This document shows, in pieces, positions 36,988-48,486 of a DNA stretch of 64,000 nt (its first letter is position 1; each line of letters opens with the position of its first letter). The notes below the pieces were generated by a model, which made no database searches, was not told where the DNA came from, and was given only the letters and a program-made list of their open reading frames with translations. Both the position numbers and the translations under genes were made by a program. This DNA is from Gonatopus flavifemur (taxonomy: Eukaryota > Arthropoda > Insecta > Hymenoptera > Dryinidae). The DNA lies in the NCBI GenBank assembly GCA_018340375.1, contig JAFFJZ010000002.1, positions 12,976,001 to 13,040,000 of the forward strand. The letters run 5' to 3'.

Positions 36988-37864
36988 AGGGACTAGTACC
37001 GGTTTCAAGACTAAAAAACGACCCATATTTGAACTCTTTGTTTCTTGTTTCTTTTATTACAAAACTTTATACAAGCTCTTGCCTTCAATTTGTACATCTT
37101 TTGGGAGCGTATACAAATTTTTTTCCTTTTCTTTCATCGATCATTATTTACTACAAAGCGCCAAAGTCGAGTCCTCGAAAATGAGACCCTCACACTACGC
37201 TGAAATAATCTCAAAACTGGCATGTCTCAAACAGAAATTTCAAGTAGCGTTTCAAAGAGAAAGGTAGTTTACATCGTAATTCACCACCTATTTATGAAAA
37301 ATTGAAAAAAAAAACACAAAATGACGGCTTTGTGAAAAAAACGATGTAAAAAACACGGATTTTTCCACCTTTTTTCCCTTTGCCAAATTTTTTTTCACCA
37401 ATTTTTCTGCAATTCTTTGGTGAATTACGGTAGAGGAGATCAAAATAAACAAATGCACCAAGAATAAAACAAATCTATCTAGTGGTTGCGGAGAATAAAT
37501 CAGCGCAGTTTGGAAAAATTCTATTTTGAGTAAAACGCGTTTGAAGTTTTTTTACGATAAATTTTAAGAACATTTGAATTACTAAAACTCTCCAAGGATG
37601 GGCATTCTTGTACTCCCGGAGTATTTTCAGTAAGGAATACTTCTTGTTGACCCCATATGACAACATATTTTACACAAGACAAGAAAGTACTCCACTGAAA
37701 GTACTCCAGGAGTACGAAAATACTCCCGGCTGCCCATCCCTGCAACTCTCTTATTTTTTCGAATTTCATTACCAAATTTCAGGAGGTGATTTTTGAAGGT
37801 ATAACCTTACATGAAATGTTATAGAAAAATAAATTTTTTCAAAATTCCAACTGGTACTAGTCCC
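36988..37864. mobile_element. TTAA-flanked element (duplicate)
   Basis: Duplicate of 30956-31830 in the second tandem copy, with TTAA at 36984-36987 and 37865-37868. Confidence 0.7.
37593..37742. mobile_element. Nested hAT-type MITE (duplicate)
   Basis: Duplicate of 31559-31708, same length and same flanking 8-mers. Confidence 0.75.
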
Positions 37865-38719
37865 TTAAACATCGTTGCCCTTTAATATTCGATGAATTCA
37901 TCGTAAAAGAAAACTTCATAAACGATTCATACTTTCTACCTGTACAGTATGAATCAAACGTATGATTAGTCTCAACAATATGACATCTCGAAAAGATAGG
38001 TATTCTGTTCTTTCGCCACCCTAATAATATCATCGGTAAAACACAGCACCAAATGTACAAGAATACTCTCCTTTTGCCGTGTTCGAAAGTACCGTTGGAA
38101 GGAACACCAACACCACCTTTAAAAATTTTCTATGAAAGACAAAATATAATATATGCGAATTTTTACATATATTTATATATTCATATCTTCAAGTGTTATT
38201 CGTTTATGAACAATTTGATAATGATATGATTCCTTTTTGAATTATATAATCAGTTATGAATAATTCATATTGTCGAAGAATTATGTATAAACAAATGAAG
38301 TATATGTATATATATATACATATATTGTTGTTCGAACCAACTCAGTTTTTTTTGGCTTGGAGAAAAGTTTCATTTTGAATTCTCAGATTATTCCTTCGAT
38401 TGTAGGATGGGCTTTATAAATAAATAAATATATTCATAATGATATAAAATTAAAACCAGAATACATGAGAATACAGATTACATGAGAAATGCTTTTGTGA
38501 GAAGCATTGTTGTTTAAATAACAATATTATAATAATTCAGAAATATACTTTTTGACAACTACATTCATACTGTAAGTACCACACTCCTATATTTGCACAC
38601 TTTGAACCGAATCTTTGCTTACATGAAATTGCCCCGTATAATCATTAGCAACCTCCATGACCATTGGTTTCTTCTCCAAATCTTTTTACAACCCTTTGCT
38701 GCCATATTGGAAAAAATCA

Positions 38720-38755
38720 TATAAAAGGACCTCATCCATGAGGATTTGTTCAGTT
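38720..38755 (+). promoter_or_regulatory. TATA box plus arthropod initiator
   Basis: TATAAAAGG starts at 38720 and TTCAGTT surrounds a candidate +1 adenine at 38752. The 32-bp spacing is the canonical TATA-to-initiator distance, and TCAGT is the common arthropod initiator core. It drives the small coiled-coil gene immediately downstream. The tandem duplication ends 66 bp upstream, so only this single promoter copy is in the window. Confidence 0.75.
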
Positions 38756-38840
38756 CAGCTCTTCAGCTGTTTTACTAGAGTTAGTCAATTTTCAGGACTT
38801 GTCAGTTTTATAGAACTCTTCAGTTCCAATCATCGATAGA

Positions 38841-39168
38841 AGTAAATACACGTTTTTCTTAATAAATTCTTTTTTTCAATGTTCAGTTTCACATTTATAA
38901 GAATCTAAACTCAACTTCTTTTTTAGTGGAAGGCCTTAAGGAATTGGAGGAGAAACTCTTTTATATCCAACAGAGGATAAGATTTAGACAAGCAGAATTG
39001 GACACGGGACGAATTACTAAAAAATTTGAAAAATACAAAGTTTTTAAAATAAATCAACAAAGAGACCTTAATAGGGAGTTGGAATGTTTAAAATCAATTG
39101 AAGAAATTAAAAGGAAGCAAGAGGAAAACTTGCGAAACCAATTGAAAGAAACTAAAGAAAATGAATAG
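38841..39168 (+). CDS. Small coiled-coil protein, start codon split by an intron
   Basis: The protein is 80 residues, very rich in Glu, Lys, Arg, Gln and Leu, for example KELEEKL at residues 5-11 and IEEIKRKQEEN in the last third. It has a single cysteine and no signal peptide or membrane segment, so a soluble helical coiled coil is likely. Exon 1 starts near 38752 and ends with A at 38841. The intron runs 38842-38926 (85 bp, GTAAAT to TTTTAG). Exon 2 begins TGGAAGGCC, so splicing creates ATG at the junction, with A at -3 and G at +4. No other methionine exists in the frame, and the unspliced DNA offers only GTG, which supports the spliced model. The stop is TAG at 39166-39168, with AATAAA at 39464. 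I do not recognise the family. Promoter, splice sites and poly(A) signal agree, so the gene is probably real though unplaced. Confidence 0.7.
38842..38926 (+). other. 85-bp intron splitting the ATG
   Basis: The donor is GTAAATAC and the acceptor AACTTCTTTTTTAG with a pyrimidine tract. Removal joins A to TG to give the start codon. Confidence 0.7.
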
Positions 39169-39463
39169 AAAAGTAAATTAAAAGTTATAGACAACGTAGT
39201 TTTAGAATGTTCAATTATCAATCAATTCAATAATTATAAGATTTTCTCATATCCACTACCCAAGAGGTGTGTATTGTGTACCGATCTGGGAATTAGTTAT
39301 TTAATTTTTGTTTTTAAATCATGAAGAATGAAGAAATGTTAAGAATAAGAAAAATTATTGTAAAGAATGCGGTATGGAATAGAATGCATGTATGAAAGAC
39401 TATTTTTATGAGAATACTCTTTTTTCCTAATTGTTTTTGTATAAATTTCAATATTCAAAGGAA

Positions 39464-39469
39464 AATAAA
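39464..39469 (+). terminator. Poly(A) signal of the coiled-coil gene
   Basis: AATAAA lies 296 bp after the stop codon, followed by a T-rich and TG-containing stretch (CTTGTAATTTTTTGTTC), consistent with cleavage near 39485. Confidence 0.6.
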
Positions 39470-39485
39470 CTTGTAATTTTTTGTT

Positions 39486-40041
39486 CAAATTCAAATCTGT
39501 TGAATTTTAATTTCATCGTATCCGAAACGAGACTTCCTCTTCCTTAATCAAGGGCATAACAAGTAACATTGTTATATCCTTTCCTGGTGTTGCGTTTAGG
39601 GCCACTTGAACGTAACACAACAATAAAATTTCAACAATTCACTTATTGCTAGTCTTACGAAACACATTTTTCTCAGTGTGGCATAACAAGCCACATGACA
39701 AGATCTGTCTGTATAACACCTACGAAAAAATGAGATAAATTTTTAAATATTTTTGCACGCACAATAAATTCTTTCGCATGCGCTATAGTGACCAATAATT
39801 TTTCTTCGTGTAGTGGGATGCTATTTAATCGATTTAAAAGTTATAAAACTGCCAATTTCAGCTCCATATTTATGCGCTGAGGAAATTCTGTAGTATTCTA
39901 TTCAATTGTTTCTGGCGAGCGAAGGGCATATGGAGTGACCAAGCAAAACAGAATTCTCTAATGTGATGAGAGAAAAAAACACCCAAAACATTTATGCGCT
40001 CTTTGGACCCTGAAAGTATGAGAAATCTTACTGTATACTTT
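39486..40041. other. Non-coding DNA with a possible eroded repeat end
   Basis: ACACAACAATAAAATTTCAA near 39615 resembles the segment near 30830 (GGCAATTTTATTGTTAACAA) in inverse. TTTTTCTCAGTGTGGC near 39669 looks like a MITE end. No gene was seen. Confidence 0.4.
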
Positions 40042-40343
40042 CACGGAGAGAAATTCGGAGATCTTAAATCAACGAACCTCACATAATTTTGCATCTTGCA
40101 CCTGATGTGAAACAAAATCAACCGATTGGTGATTTTTGATCACGAACTGTATGCTTTTCGAACACCGAACTGCTTGATTTTTAATCTCCAACTTCACGGT
40201 GAAATAATATTACGGCATTTAAGATTTATGCTTTCCGATGTTGTGATGTTTTCTCACGCCGTTCGGGATGCAAAATTATCTAATTTCGAGATAAAAAATT
40301 ACATGAAGTTCGGTGATTTAATATCTCCGAATTTCTCTCCGTG
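40042..40343. mobile_element. MITE, CACGGAG family, 302 bp
   Basis: CACGGAGAGAAATTCGGAGA at the left is matched by TCTCCGAATTTCTCTCCGTG at the right. Pairing continues through TTAAATCA-CGAAC and CATAATTTTGCATC. A plus-strand frame of 110 codons starts inside and runs out of the element, so it is accidental. Confidence 0.85.
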
Positions 40344-43300
40344 TTCCTTCATTGAAGAAAAAAAAATCATGTACCTGTATATGATGTATGGAGAAAATTC
40401 TAAAGAAAAACAGGACTTTTCATATATTTTCATGAGAAAATCTTCATACACGATGTAAATATTTATTAATTACACAAAAGTACAGAAAATTCATATTTTC
40501 TCAAATAATTTTCTTACATTCAGTGATGCAAAACGCAAAGTACAGTTTCTTCAAATCAGCTCTTAAATATCCCTCAAATCCATACATGAAAAGCAAAAAA
40601 TCAAATCTCAAGCATTTTGTTGCACGGATCCGTGGAATTCGGTCAATCAAATAAATTACCCTTTGTGAGGTTTCATTACTATTCATACTTTGAATATTCA
40701 CTTGATGTTCTAAGAAATCTCGATGAATTATATTCTACACCCTAATTTCCACTTCTAGCGTGTTTCAAACTTCCTTTTTTCTCTCTCTCTCTCTGCACGC
40801 TGTGAGGATAATTCAAACCTTTCGATCATGCGATATTATTACCTGATGAAGGAATAACAAATTTTCTTTCATATCCGAGAAGAATATAATACATTTTTCT
40901 AATGTATGCTTGAGAAACAGTTATAGGTCTTTTGCAGCTATGAAATTCTGTATACCAAATTTTTAATCTTCAGTTCTGTTGGTGTGAAATCAAGGATAGT
41001 AGGTATCAGGTTTGAAAGGAGTTTCGAATAATAACGTCCTTCTCATTATTATAACATAGCTTCCACCAATTAGCGTTTAATCGACCAAATAGTAGTTATT
41101 TTCTACTCCAAAACAGGTTAATTCGTTTAATATACTGGAAAAAAAAGGCCTAACTCGGACTGTTAATATTTCAAAACAAAATTTTTGTGAACAAATTCCT
41201 TCTTTAACGTTGTGAATTGGATCATCAAGAAGAGAAAAAAAATACGAAAATGTGCTTTTGTCATCCGAGAGAACAAGGAATGTCGGATAAACAGGGTTTT
41301 GCTGTACATGATTTATATATCCTTACGAACAAAGCAAGGTAAGTGGTATGTGATACTTGTTGAAGCGTAAAAGAGTTCAAGTTCCAATGGTTTAACTGGT
41401 TCCGGTAGAATAGATCATTGGATTACTCTTAAACAGATGCAACTATAGTCTTCTTTATTTGAAAACGTTGGCATGCGACGATGAGAAGAAACGTAAGTAC
41501 ACAACACTCGTATTCACACGGAAATGAGAATCCATTTATTAACTGTCATGTTCACAATCAGTGATACCGATCGGTCATCGTATTTTATTCCGACAAAATA
41601 AATATACTCCCTTTTTTCTATTCAAAATTTGCTGAACAATTTTCTCTCTTCATTGTTATACACTTATTACATAATTCCAGACGTAACAACATATTTTTCA
41701 TGATACAATTGATTGTGGTAGAGAATTCTAGAAACTATCATCATTTAATAACTTGTGAAAAAGTTTATTCAGAATCGCATCGTTCTTGTGGATATTTTGT
41801 ATGAGTTAATCCCAATATTTCAATGCTTAAATATGAGTACATATTATAAATTTTTTCTATAGTACAAATAAAGCATTCTTCGTATCTTCAACATAACTGA
41901 TATTCTATGATGTGAAGGGAATTTATTTCTAAAATTATTTCAGCAGACAATTGATACAAATTTCATTCTCGTGCAAAATTGTGCAGGACTCCTTGGAAGT
42001 ATGTGAAAGATATCAACAATATCTCGAAATGACATATAAATTCTTCAAACTGCATATGATAGAAAATAATATGACGTACTTCATTACAGAATATATCAAT
42101 AAACAATTCAATTCATTGTCACTTTTCCTTAATTGCACATTCTCTGAATTCGGGGTTTCACCACAATTCTCTCACTTAATCGCGTTAGGAAGTGACTATG
42201 AGTCTTCAGCATTCATCTTCTCCTCTCCTTTCAACGCTGTATCACTCTGCAATATCACATTCTCCATAATTTTACGTCCTTAGACTCATAAGAATGTGAG
42301 TTGAGGTTTGTACAATATTCATTTTACTGTCTTAAATTTTGAAATTAAATCCAATATTTTCCGTTTTATAAAAGAATAAGCTCAATTCATTTGTTTATGA
42401 ATGATGCAAATCATGGAACATGATTTCAAAGTCTTCAATGCTCTGTATATTATCTCGTATGTCAAGACCACAGTAAGTTCTGTTTTGACATCTCATATGA
42501 GAGCATTTATTAATTTACCTTTGCTTCCAACTTTTTCTTCTCCAAAATTACATCTCCGAAACATCTGCTGTACTCGAGATTGAAGGTACTAATGTATAAA
42601 TGAGGATTCTGAATAGTCTGTCTCCGAGTTCCGAATGCTCGGATTACTTGCATACACGTTTCAGAGCCAAGCGAAAGAAGTTATCATGGATTTTTAATCA
42701 AAATGAAATTAAGTATCATATTTTCATAATTTTCATTCTTTAAATTTATCTATTCTTTTTTCAAATTTCGCAATTTTATTGACGCTATTTACAGAAGAAC
42801 TTCAAAAGTTTTCAATATTTTCTGTGAATTGTTTGAATTTTTTATGCATGATTTCCGTATCAAGCATCCTGAATTTCAATTGACGATTAGGAAGAGAAGA
42901 ATTTTGGTTTAAAGCGCATAACTAATATTAATAGCAGCTAATCATATTAATTCTATTTCGATTACAGACCATCGGACCAAAACATAACTAATTCAGATCT
43001 TATCACGTTTCTCATAAGGAAAGAAGAAGAGTAAGTGGCAAAATTAGAAACTAGTGTTCTAATTTCATGCTCAAGTTGAGCATCTATGTTTGTGCACCAG
43101 TTATGTACTTTCCGAATCCTTATAAATACCTTATCAAGTCATCAGTACTTCCAGATTCGCAGAATACTAATTCAAAGTTCTCATTCCATCCGTGGACCAT
43201 GAACTCCACAATACAAATGTGCAAAACAAAAAACAATATTCTCATATATAGCTGAGTTGAATTGAAAAAGCGAATTGCATTGAAGTAAATTACAGTACAC

Positions 43301-44752
43301 AAAACGTTAATTCATTCATGTATTCAGCGGTGAATGACTCAATAGAATATTTTTTTTCATGAATATTCGATAAGTTTCAATCATTATTTCATTGTTTTGA
43401 ATAAAGATGAGACGTAATAGCAAAAGTGTTCCATTCGATTGAATTCAAGTATATGAAATCATTTTTCCCTAGCAACAATATAAGGTTATATTCTTCTGTT
43501 TCCTTTTCTTACGACGAGGCACGCGAAAGTCGTATCAAAATGATTCCTTTGGATGAAATTGTATTCCTTGAGATGATTCGAACAGGAAAAAGAGTTGAAG
43601 TTACAGAGAAAAATTACATAATCGATTTGGAATTTTGTAGGGGAGAGTTATTGAATTTCAATAACAAACGTATAAATTCACTTGTTTAACGGATCTAACA
43701 TTTCTCTGGAAGATGCAATTTGCTGTATAGATGAGGAAGGAAAAAAAATTCAAGCCGGTTAGACTGGATCTCAATGTAAAATACTTACTCGCGGTGAGTA
43801 AAAATGCTGTACTTGTCTATGACAGACACGCGAACGTGATCAACATACGCGAAGAATTTATATTTTCATCACACTTTGCAAGTATTTTTTTCATAATCTA
43901 TGCATCTGGAAATATTAAGTTTTCCTGTGAAGGATTTTGAGATGGGCTTCGGAATTTATTGTATCGACATCAGGTGTTAAGTTTTTTTGAAATACCGTGT
44001 AAAGTGTTCGAATATGCATTCATTTGAGGATAAATTGATATCAATAAAAGATTTTGAAGCTTGTAACCATGGTATCGATAGATTTTTGGGTCGATTTCTG
44101 TAGAGTCAGCTTCATATTCTTCATAAACTTTGAATTTTTCAAACATCAATAATTTCCGTAATCGATCACCATTCCATTAGAAGTGTATTCAAAACTGGAA
44201 TATCCGTCCTCGAGCAAATCACATCTGCGTATGGAGTGAATTTTCATCGCAATACACTCAAAAGGATTCCATTATATTCTCGACCTATGAATTTCAGATG
44301 TTCCGAAAGACGATCTAACAATCGGAAACTTAACACTCCATCCATTTTATCTCATCCCTACGTGTTCAAAGTTACCATAGTGGTCATGGTGATCCTGTTT
44401 GATCGCACTGAAGTCTTGGTGGTCCCATCGTCTGCTTCTGCTCATTTCCTTTGCAACTGGTCTTGCGTTAACGTAACTTGCACTGCCATCTCGTCGTACC
44501 GAATCTCGCAAACATTCGATATTTCAACCCACCCACTCGAAGTATAGAATCCACCAGCCACCGATGGACGGACGAAATTCTCCGTACCATATATCGACAA
44601 CGACAAAAAAGCGACAAATCCCTATGGAACGAGATTTATTCTTCAACGAAATAGTTCCACTTGGGCAATCTTGATTTGAAAAATTGAAAGTCGGGTATTA
44701 AAAATATGACAAATTTCCATATCGTTCATTTTCGATTATGCTCATTTGATTG
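40344..44752. other. Non-coding region with one weak exon-like stretch
   Basis: A CT microsatellite lies at 40781-40794. The stretch about 43474-43760 has less biased composition. It holds an 87-codon frame (43426-43689) with a plausible acidic and basic mix, followed in another frame by about 25 residues including DAICCIDEEGKK before a stop. This could be a frameshifted remnant of a gene or transposon, but I recognise no family. The other ORFs of 60-110 codons show no domains. Confidence 0.35.
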
Positions 44753-44754
44753 TT

Positions 44755-44967
44755 GCACCCTGCTTCAAAAATCCGATTTAACCTTATCAACTCGTCAATC
44801 AGTTTGAATCAGATTTTTGTCCGGGAATTTTCCTATTTGATCCCCTTCAAATATGATCGGTTTGAATAGGAAATTTCTACTCAATGATTAGATTTGAATA
44901 AGATCAAATTGGAAAATTCCTGGACAAAAATCTGATTTATACTGGTTTGAATCCTTCAAACAGGGCA
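44755..44967. mobile_element. Foldback MITE, about 213 bp
   Basis: CCCTGCTTCAAA at the left pairs with TTCAAACAGGGC at the right. Inner arms CAGATTTTTGTCCGGGAATT and AATTCCTGGACAAAAATCTG pair closely. It is non-coding. Confidence 0.75.
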
Positions 44968-45062
44968 GTGAAACGACACCTCTTTTGTTCAACTTCAACG
45001 AAAGATGCTTGAAAAATGAATTCAAATACCACACCGGAAAAAAAAATACTAGAGCCAAGCCC

Positions 45063-45094
45063 GTGGCGAGGCTCGATACGGCGAACCTCGCCGC
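45063..45094. other. GC-rich hairpin in AT-rich DNA
   Basis: GGCGAGG (45065) and CCTCGCC (45086) form a stem around a 14-base loop, extended by GT and GC pairs. It lies shortly after a CACACCGGAAAAAAAAA stretch. It does not fold as a tRNA and has no known function. Confidence 0.4.
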
Positions 45095-45306
45095 GTGATT
45101 GAGTCAACTATGAATATCGATTGATATAATTGAACAGGAATTTACTTCAATCGATAGCACGACTTTCAAATACAGAATTTGTGTTAGTACCTTGTTACGT
45201 TACGTCTAGGACATGAGAAATATTTCGAAGACCTCAAGTGGATTCACTCGAAACTTCGTGAGAAGAAAATATTCAATTTAAATTATGATGGTACTGGGAA
45301 GGAATG

Positions 45307-45793
45307 CACGGAGAAAAATGGAATTCGGAAGTATAGTAATCGTTGATAAGAAATTGAAGAATATTTCTTAAAACCTGAGAATATTTGTTAAAATCTGAGT
45401 TTATTTCTTAAGTTCGTAATGAAGATAAAACGGTTCATATTTTCGTTGAAGTTTATTAGAAAGAGAATGAAAATTTACCAATACTTCACAAACAATAGAA
45501 AAAATATGAATTTTCCAGAAGTCGCGCATGAAATTTTACAAAATAAATGACAAAATTTCGAAATCTCATTAATCATTTTGTGAAATTTCATACGCGACTT
45601 TTGGAAAGTGATTATTTTTTTCTACTGTTTGTGAGGTATTGATGAATTTTCATTCTTTTTGAAATAAAATTCAACAAAAATGTGAACCGTTTTATCTCTA
45701 TTACGAACCTAAGAAATACTCTCAGATTTTAAGAAATATTTTACAATTTTCTATTAAAGATTACTATATTTCCGAATTGCGTTTTTCTCCGTG
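45307..45793. mobile_element. Near-perfect palindromic MITE, 487 bp (CACGGAG family)
   Basis: CACGGAGAAAAATGGAATTC at the left, CGAATTGCGTTTTTCTCCGTG-type right end. The arms pair over about 240 bp, including GATAAAACGGTTCA against TGAACCGTTTTATC and GAAGTCGCGCATGAAATTTT against its inverse, almost without a loop. It is non-coding. Confidence 0.9.
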
Positions 45794-45854
45794 TATTTTG
45801 AATCATGAATTTCTTTCCCCATGATTGATAATAAAAGTGATTACATGTATCATT

Positions 45855-46041
45855 CACAACGAAAAATTTTGTGCCACAGGAGGTCCACTCATAATTTGTG
45901 TTGAAAACAACATATCAAAACTTAAACTCCACAGATTTTTAGTGTGAATTTAACATTTTTGTGTTAATATTTAACATAAATTGCGTCTCGACCTCCTAGA
46001 ACATACACGTGCTTTAAAAATACACAAAATTTTTCACTGTG
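45855..46041. mobile_element. MITE, CACARCGAAAAATTTTGTG family
   Basis: CACAACGAAAAATTTTGTG at the left and CACAAAATTTTTCACTGTG at the right are inverted termini. Internal GGAGGTCCACTCATAATTTG is shared with the copy at 50092-50300. It is 187 bp and non-coding. Confidence 0.8.
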
Positions 46042-46915
46042 TTGATACGTGAGTCTTGAGATCTATGAATTTCGAGTTTTCCTTCTTAATTCAAGGCAGG
46101 AAATCCAACTTTTGTCTTCAAAAGTAAAGACTTTACATGAATTTAACAAAGAATCTGAAGCCGAGGGAAGGAGCTCAATATTCTCAAATTGGTTCAGATC
46201 AGAGATTGTCGAATTGAAGATATGATAAGAATTATTTCACAGATGAAATCTTCGTGTATTTCTGCCTTTGATGATGTAATTCCGACTTTGACAGAGCAAC
46301 TCTCTTGTTAATCCGATGTGGTAGTGAATTCTCTTCTCATTGAAATGATGTAAACATTATAAATGAAGAATCTACATAATCTTGAACACGATTGTTCCAT
46401 CATTTCCTTGAAGCGTTGAATATTCTCATGGAGAGTGGAATTTCAGGTATTTTTATGCCAGTTGAAGGTTTCAAACTTGAATATATCTTCATAGCGATTA
46501 GGGTTTGGAAAACCCACATTTTTGTATCATTCATTTTTGAAGAATCAGGAATTAGTTGAGGAAATTTGGAATTGAAAATCGAGAATAAATCATGGATGAA
46601 TTTAATTCAATTTGCACTGTTGAACATTGTTTGCTCTATCATATCACACATTTATGTATATTTTCGTAACTAAAATTTCATACACATGCACTTTCAGTTA
46701 CGTGATTGGGAATTGCTCACGTTACGTATATTTAAATTTTTGTCCAGAAATGTTCAACACTGTGCAAACCCTTTGCCGAATTTCAAGGATTTATTGTCAA
46801 TTCCAAGTCTTTTTCGACAATTGTAGTACAAAGTGAATATGAATTATCACTGCAATCTTTTACCCCAACTCTAATTGAATTTTTTCCACATTAATCGAAG
46901 TGCAGGGAGGGTCTA

Positions 46916-47281
46916 GGGGGTTAAGCATGTGAAAATCGCCCCCGCGTGTATCGAGTTCAAATTCACACCACAGATAACTATGGGTGTAACATACAATTAA
47001 TTAATAGAAAATCAATTTTTTTGATTCAACTTTCCCCATCTATAATACCCTTGCAACGAAAATTGATTTTCAATGCCGCTGAAGCTAGCAGACCGCATTT
47101 ATAACCTGAGCTAATGTAAATTTGAATTTTTTAAAGATACATATTTTTAGATATTATGATTCCAAAATCCCATTCATTTCGGTTTCATCATTCTACGACA
47201 ATTCTCCGCTGAGCTAGAGTTCAAGTTTGCCAGCTCAAATCTGCTAGCTTCAGCTTCATCAATTCTCACATGTTTAACCCC
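46916..47281. mobile_element. Inverted-repeat element with GGGGGTTAA ends
   Basis: GGGGGTTAAGCATGTGA at 46916 is mirrored by TCACATGTTTAACCCCC at 47265. A second inverted pair, GCTGAAGCTAGCAGA near 47081 and TCTGCTAGCTTCAGC near 47240, lies inside and belongs to the GAAGCT MITE family. Confidence 0.7.
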
Positions 47282-48298
47282 CATGACCTTTTGCCCGAAA
47301 TTCAGAGGATTGATGTATTTCTATGATAAGTAGTAAAATAAATAAACATGACACATAATTCTAATCTATAGTTGATTCGTTAGAGAGATTACCAAGTATA
47401 GCACGTTCCACAACGTTCCCTCAAAGTATTATTGATCTCAATAAAATACACAATCTCACATGAGCAACAATTCAGTTACAGGTCGAATAAAAATTCTACT
47501 ATAAAAGCAAAGCTTCATCTCTAATGATTGGATCAGGTAAAATTTGATTTTCCATAATTACTTTATATCATAATTAAATACCGGATATTGAATTTTAGTT
47601 GTTAGAAATCAAATGACAAATAAACAAGCTGCTTCACAAAGATTGAAAAGTTATTTCTGATCAATGTTTTCCTCTTTGTAATTAAAGCAATAAATCAGAT
47701 TATTCACTCGACTCGGTTACAGTTTTGATCGACATGAATGAATCATTGCATCCTATCAAAACGTTGATAGCATGATGTCTGTAAAGTGTACGAAAAGTTA
47801 CATGCCGCGTGTATGAAAACTGGAACGCAAAGCCGACGTCAGTTTCATATAAATAGGTTCAAATGCAACAAGCTAAAGTTCTAATCATGTTCTACTTTCG
47901 CCATTACATGTTGTTATACACCGAAAAGAAACTTATATTTGCCGAAAAAAAGTATTCTTTTTGAATCAAGGTATTAAATGTTCATATCAAATTCAGTAGC
48001 TGAATCGTTTGGTAAAAATAATCAATTATCCCATCTACTCGAATATTTTATCAACATTGAAAAAAGTTCTTTAAAAATGATAAATCAACTGTTGAAAAGC
48101 TGAATGAAGTTGAAATTAAAAATAGTATCAGACAACCCCAACACCACACCCACTCGTATTTACGTCGCATTTCCGTGGACTCAGCATAGATAAATGTTAG
48201 ACGTGGATGAGAAGTGGATGAACAAAGATACCACGTGGAGGCAACGTATACGTATTTCTATAGAAATGTCCGAGGCTATACGGGAATGAATAATCCTG
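47282..48298. other. AT-rich non-coding DNA, nothing recognised
   Basis: No exon or bounded repeat was seen. Confidence 0.45.
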
Positions 48299-48486
48299 AT
48301 GAAGCTGGAACTGGCAACCGTAAAGCTAGTAGCCGATTGTTATAACTTTTCACAAAAAATTTTTATTAAGGATTTAAGTATCTGAAACGTTTGGTGGATC
48401 GCTGCCCAATCGATTTATGATACAGAAAAAAATTCAACAACGTTTAATCAAAAGTTACAACAATCGGCTGCTAACTTCAGCTTCAT
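48299..48486. mobile_element. ATGAAGCT-family MITE, 188 bp
   Basis: ATGAAGCTGGAACTGGCAAC at the left and GCTAACTTCAGCTTCAT at the right are inverted termini, with AGTAGCCGATTGTTATAACT and GTTACAACAATCGGCTGCT inside. Flanking 9-mers ATAATCCTG and ATAATCTTG match at 8 of 9. Confidence 0.75.

Larger units (their letters stand above)
32621..38654 (+). repeat. 6.03 kb tandem duplication, copy 2
   Basis: Nearly identical to 26568-32620 but a net 19 bp shorter. Differences are overwhelmingly one-base losses in homopolymers, concentrated between about 33300 and 35700. One exception is a longer T run near 37545. It includes a truncated right arm of the Foldback element (32621-33520) and its flanking AATTGAAAC. 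Confidence 0.9.

Noticed and set aside
26568..38654. Interpretation as an integrated viral or polydnavirus segment
   Set aside because: No viral gene, excision motif or virion-protein frame was seen. The duplicated content is a transposon end plus non-coding DNA.
41951..42283. 110-codon plus-strand ORF
   Set aside because: No domain, no splice or promoter context, and composition like the surrounding AT-rich DNA. It is not supported as a gene.
45063..45094. tRNA or snRNA gene at the GC-rich hairpin
   Set aside because: There is one stem only, with no cloverleaf, no B-box-like GGTTCGAATCC and no terminator in proper position.
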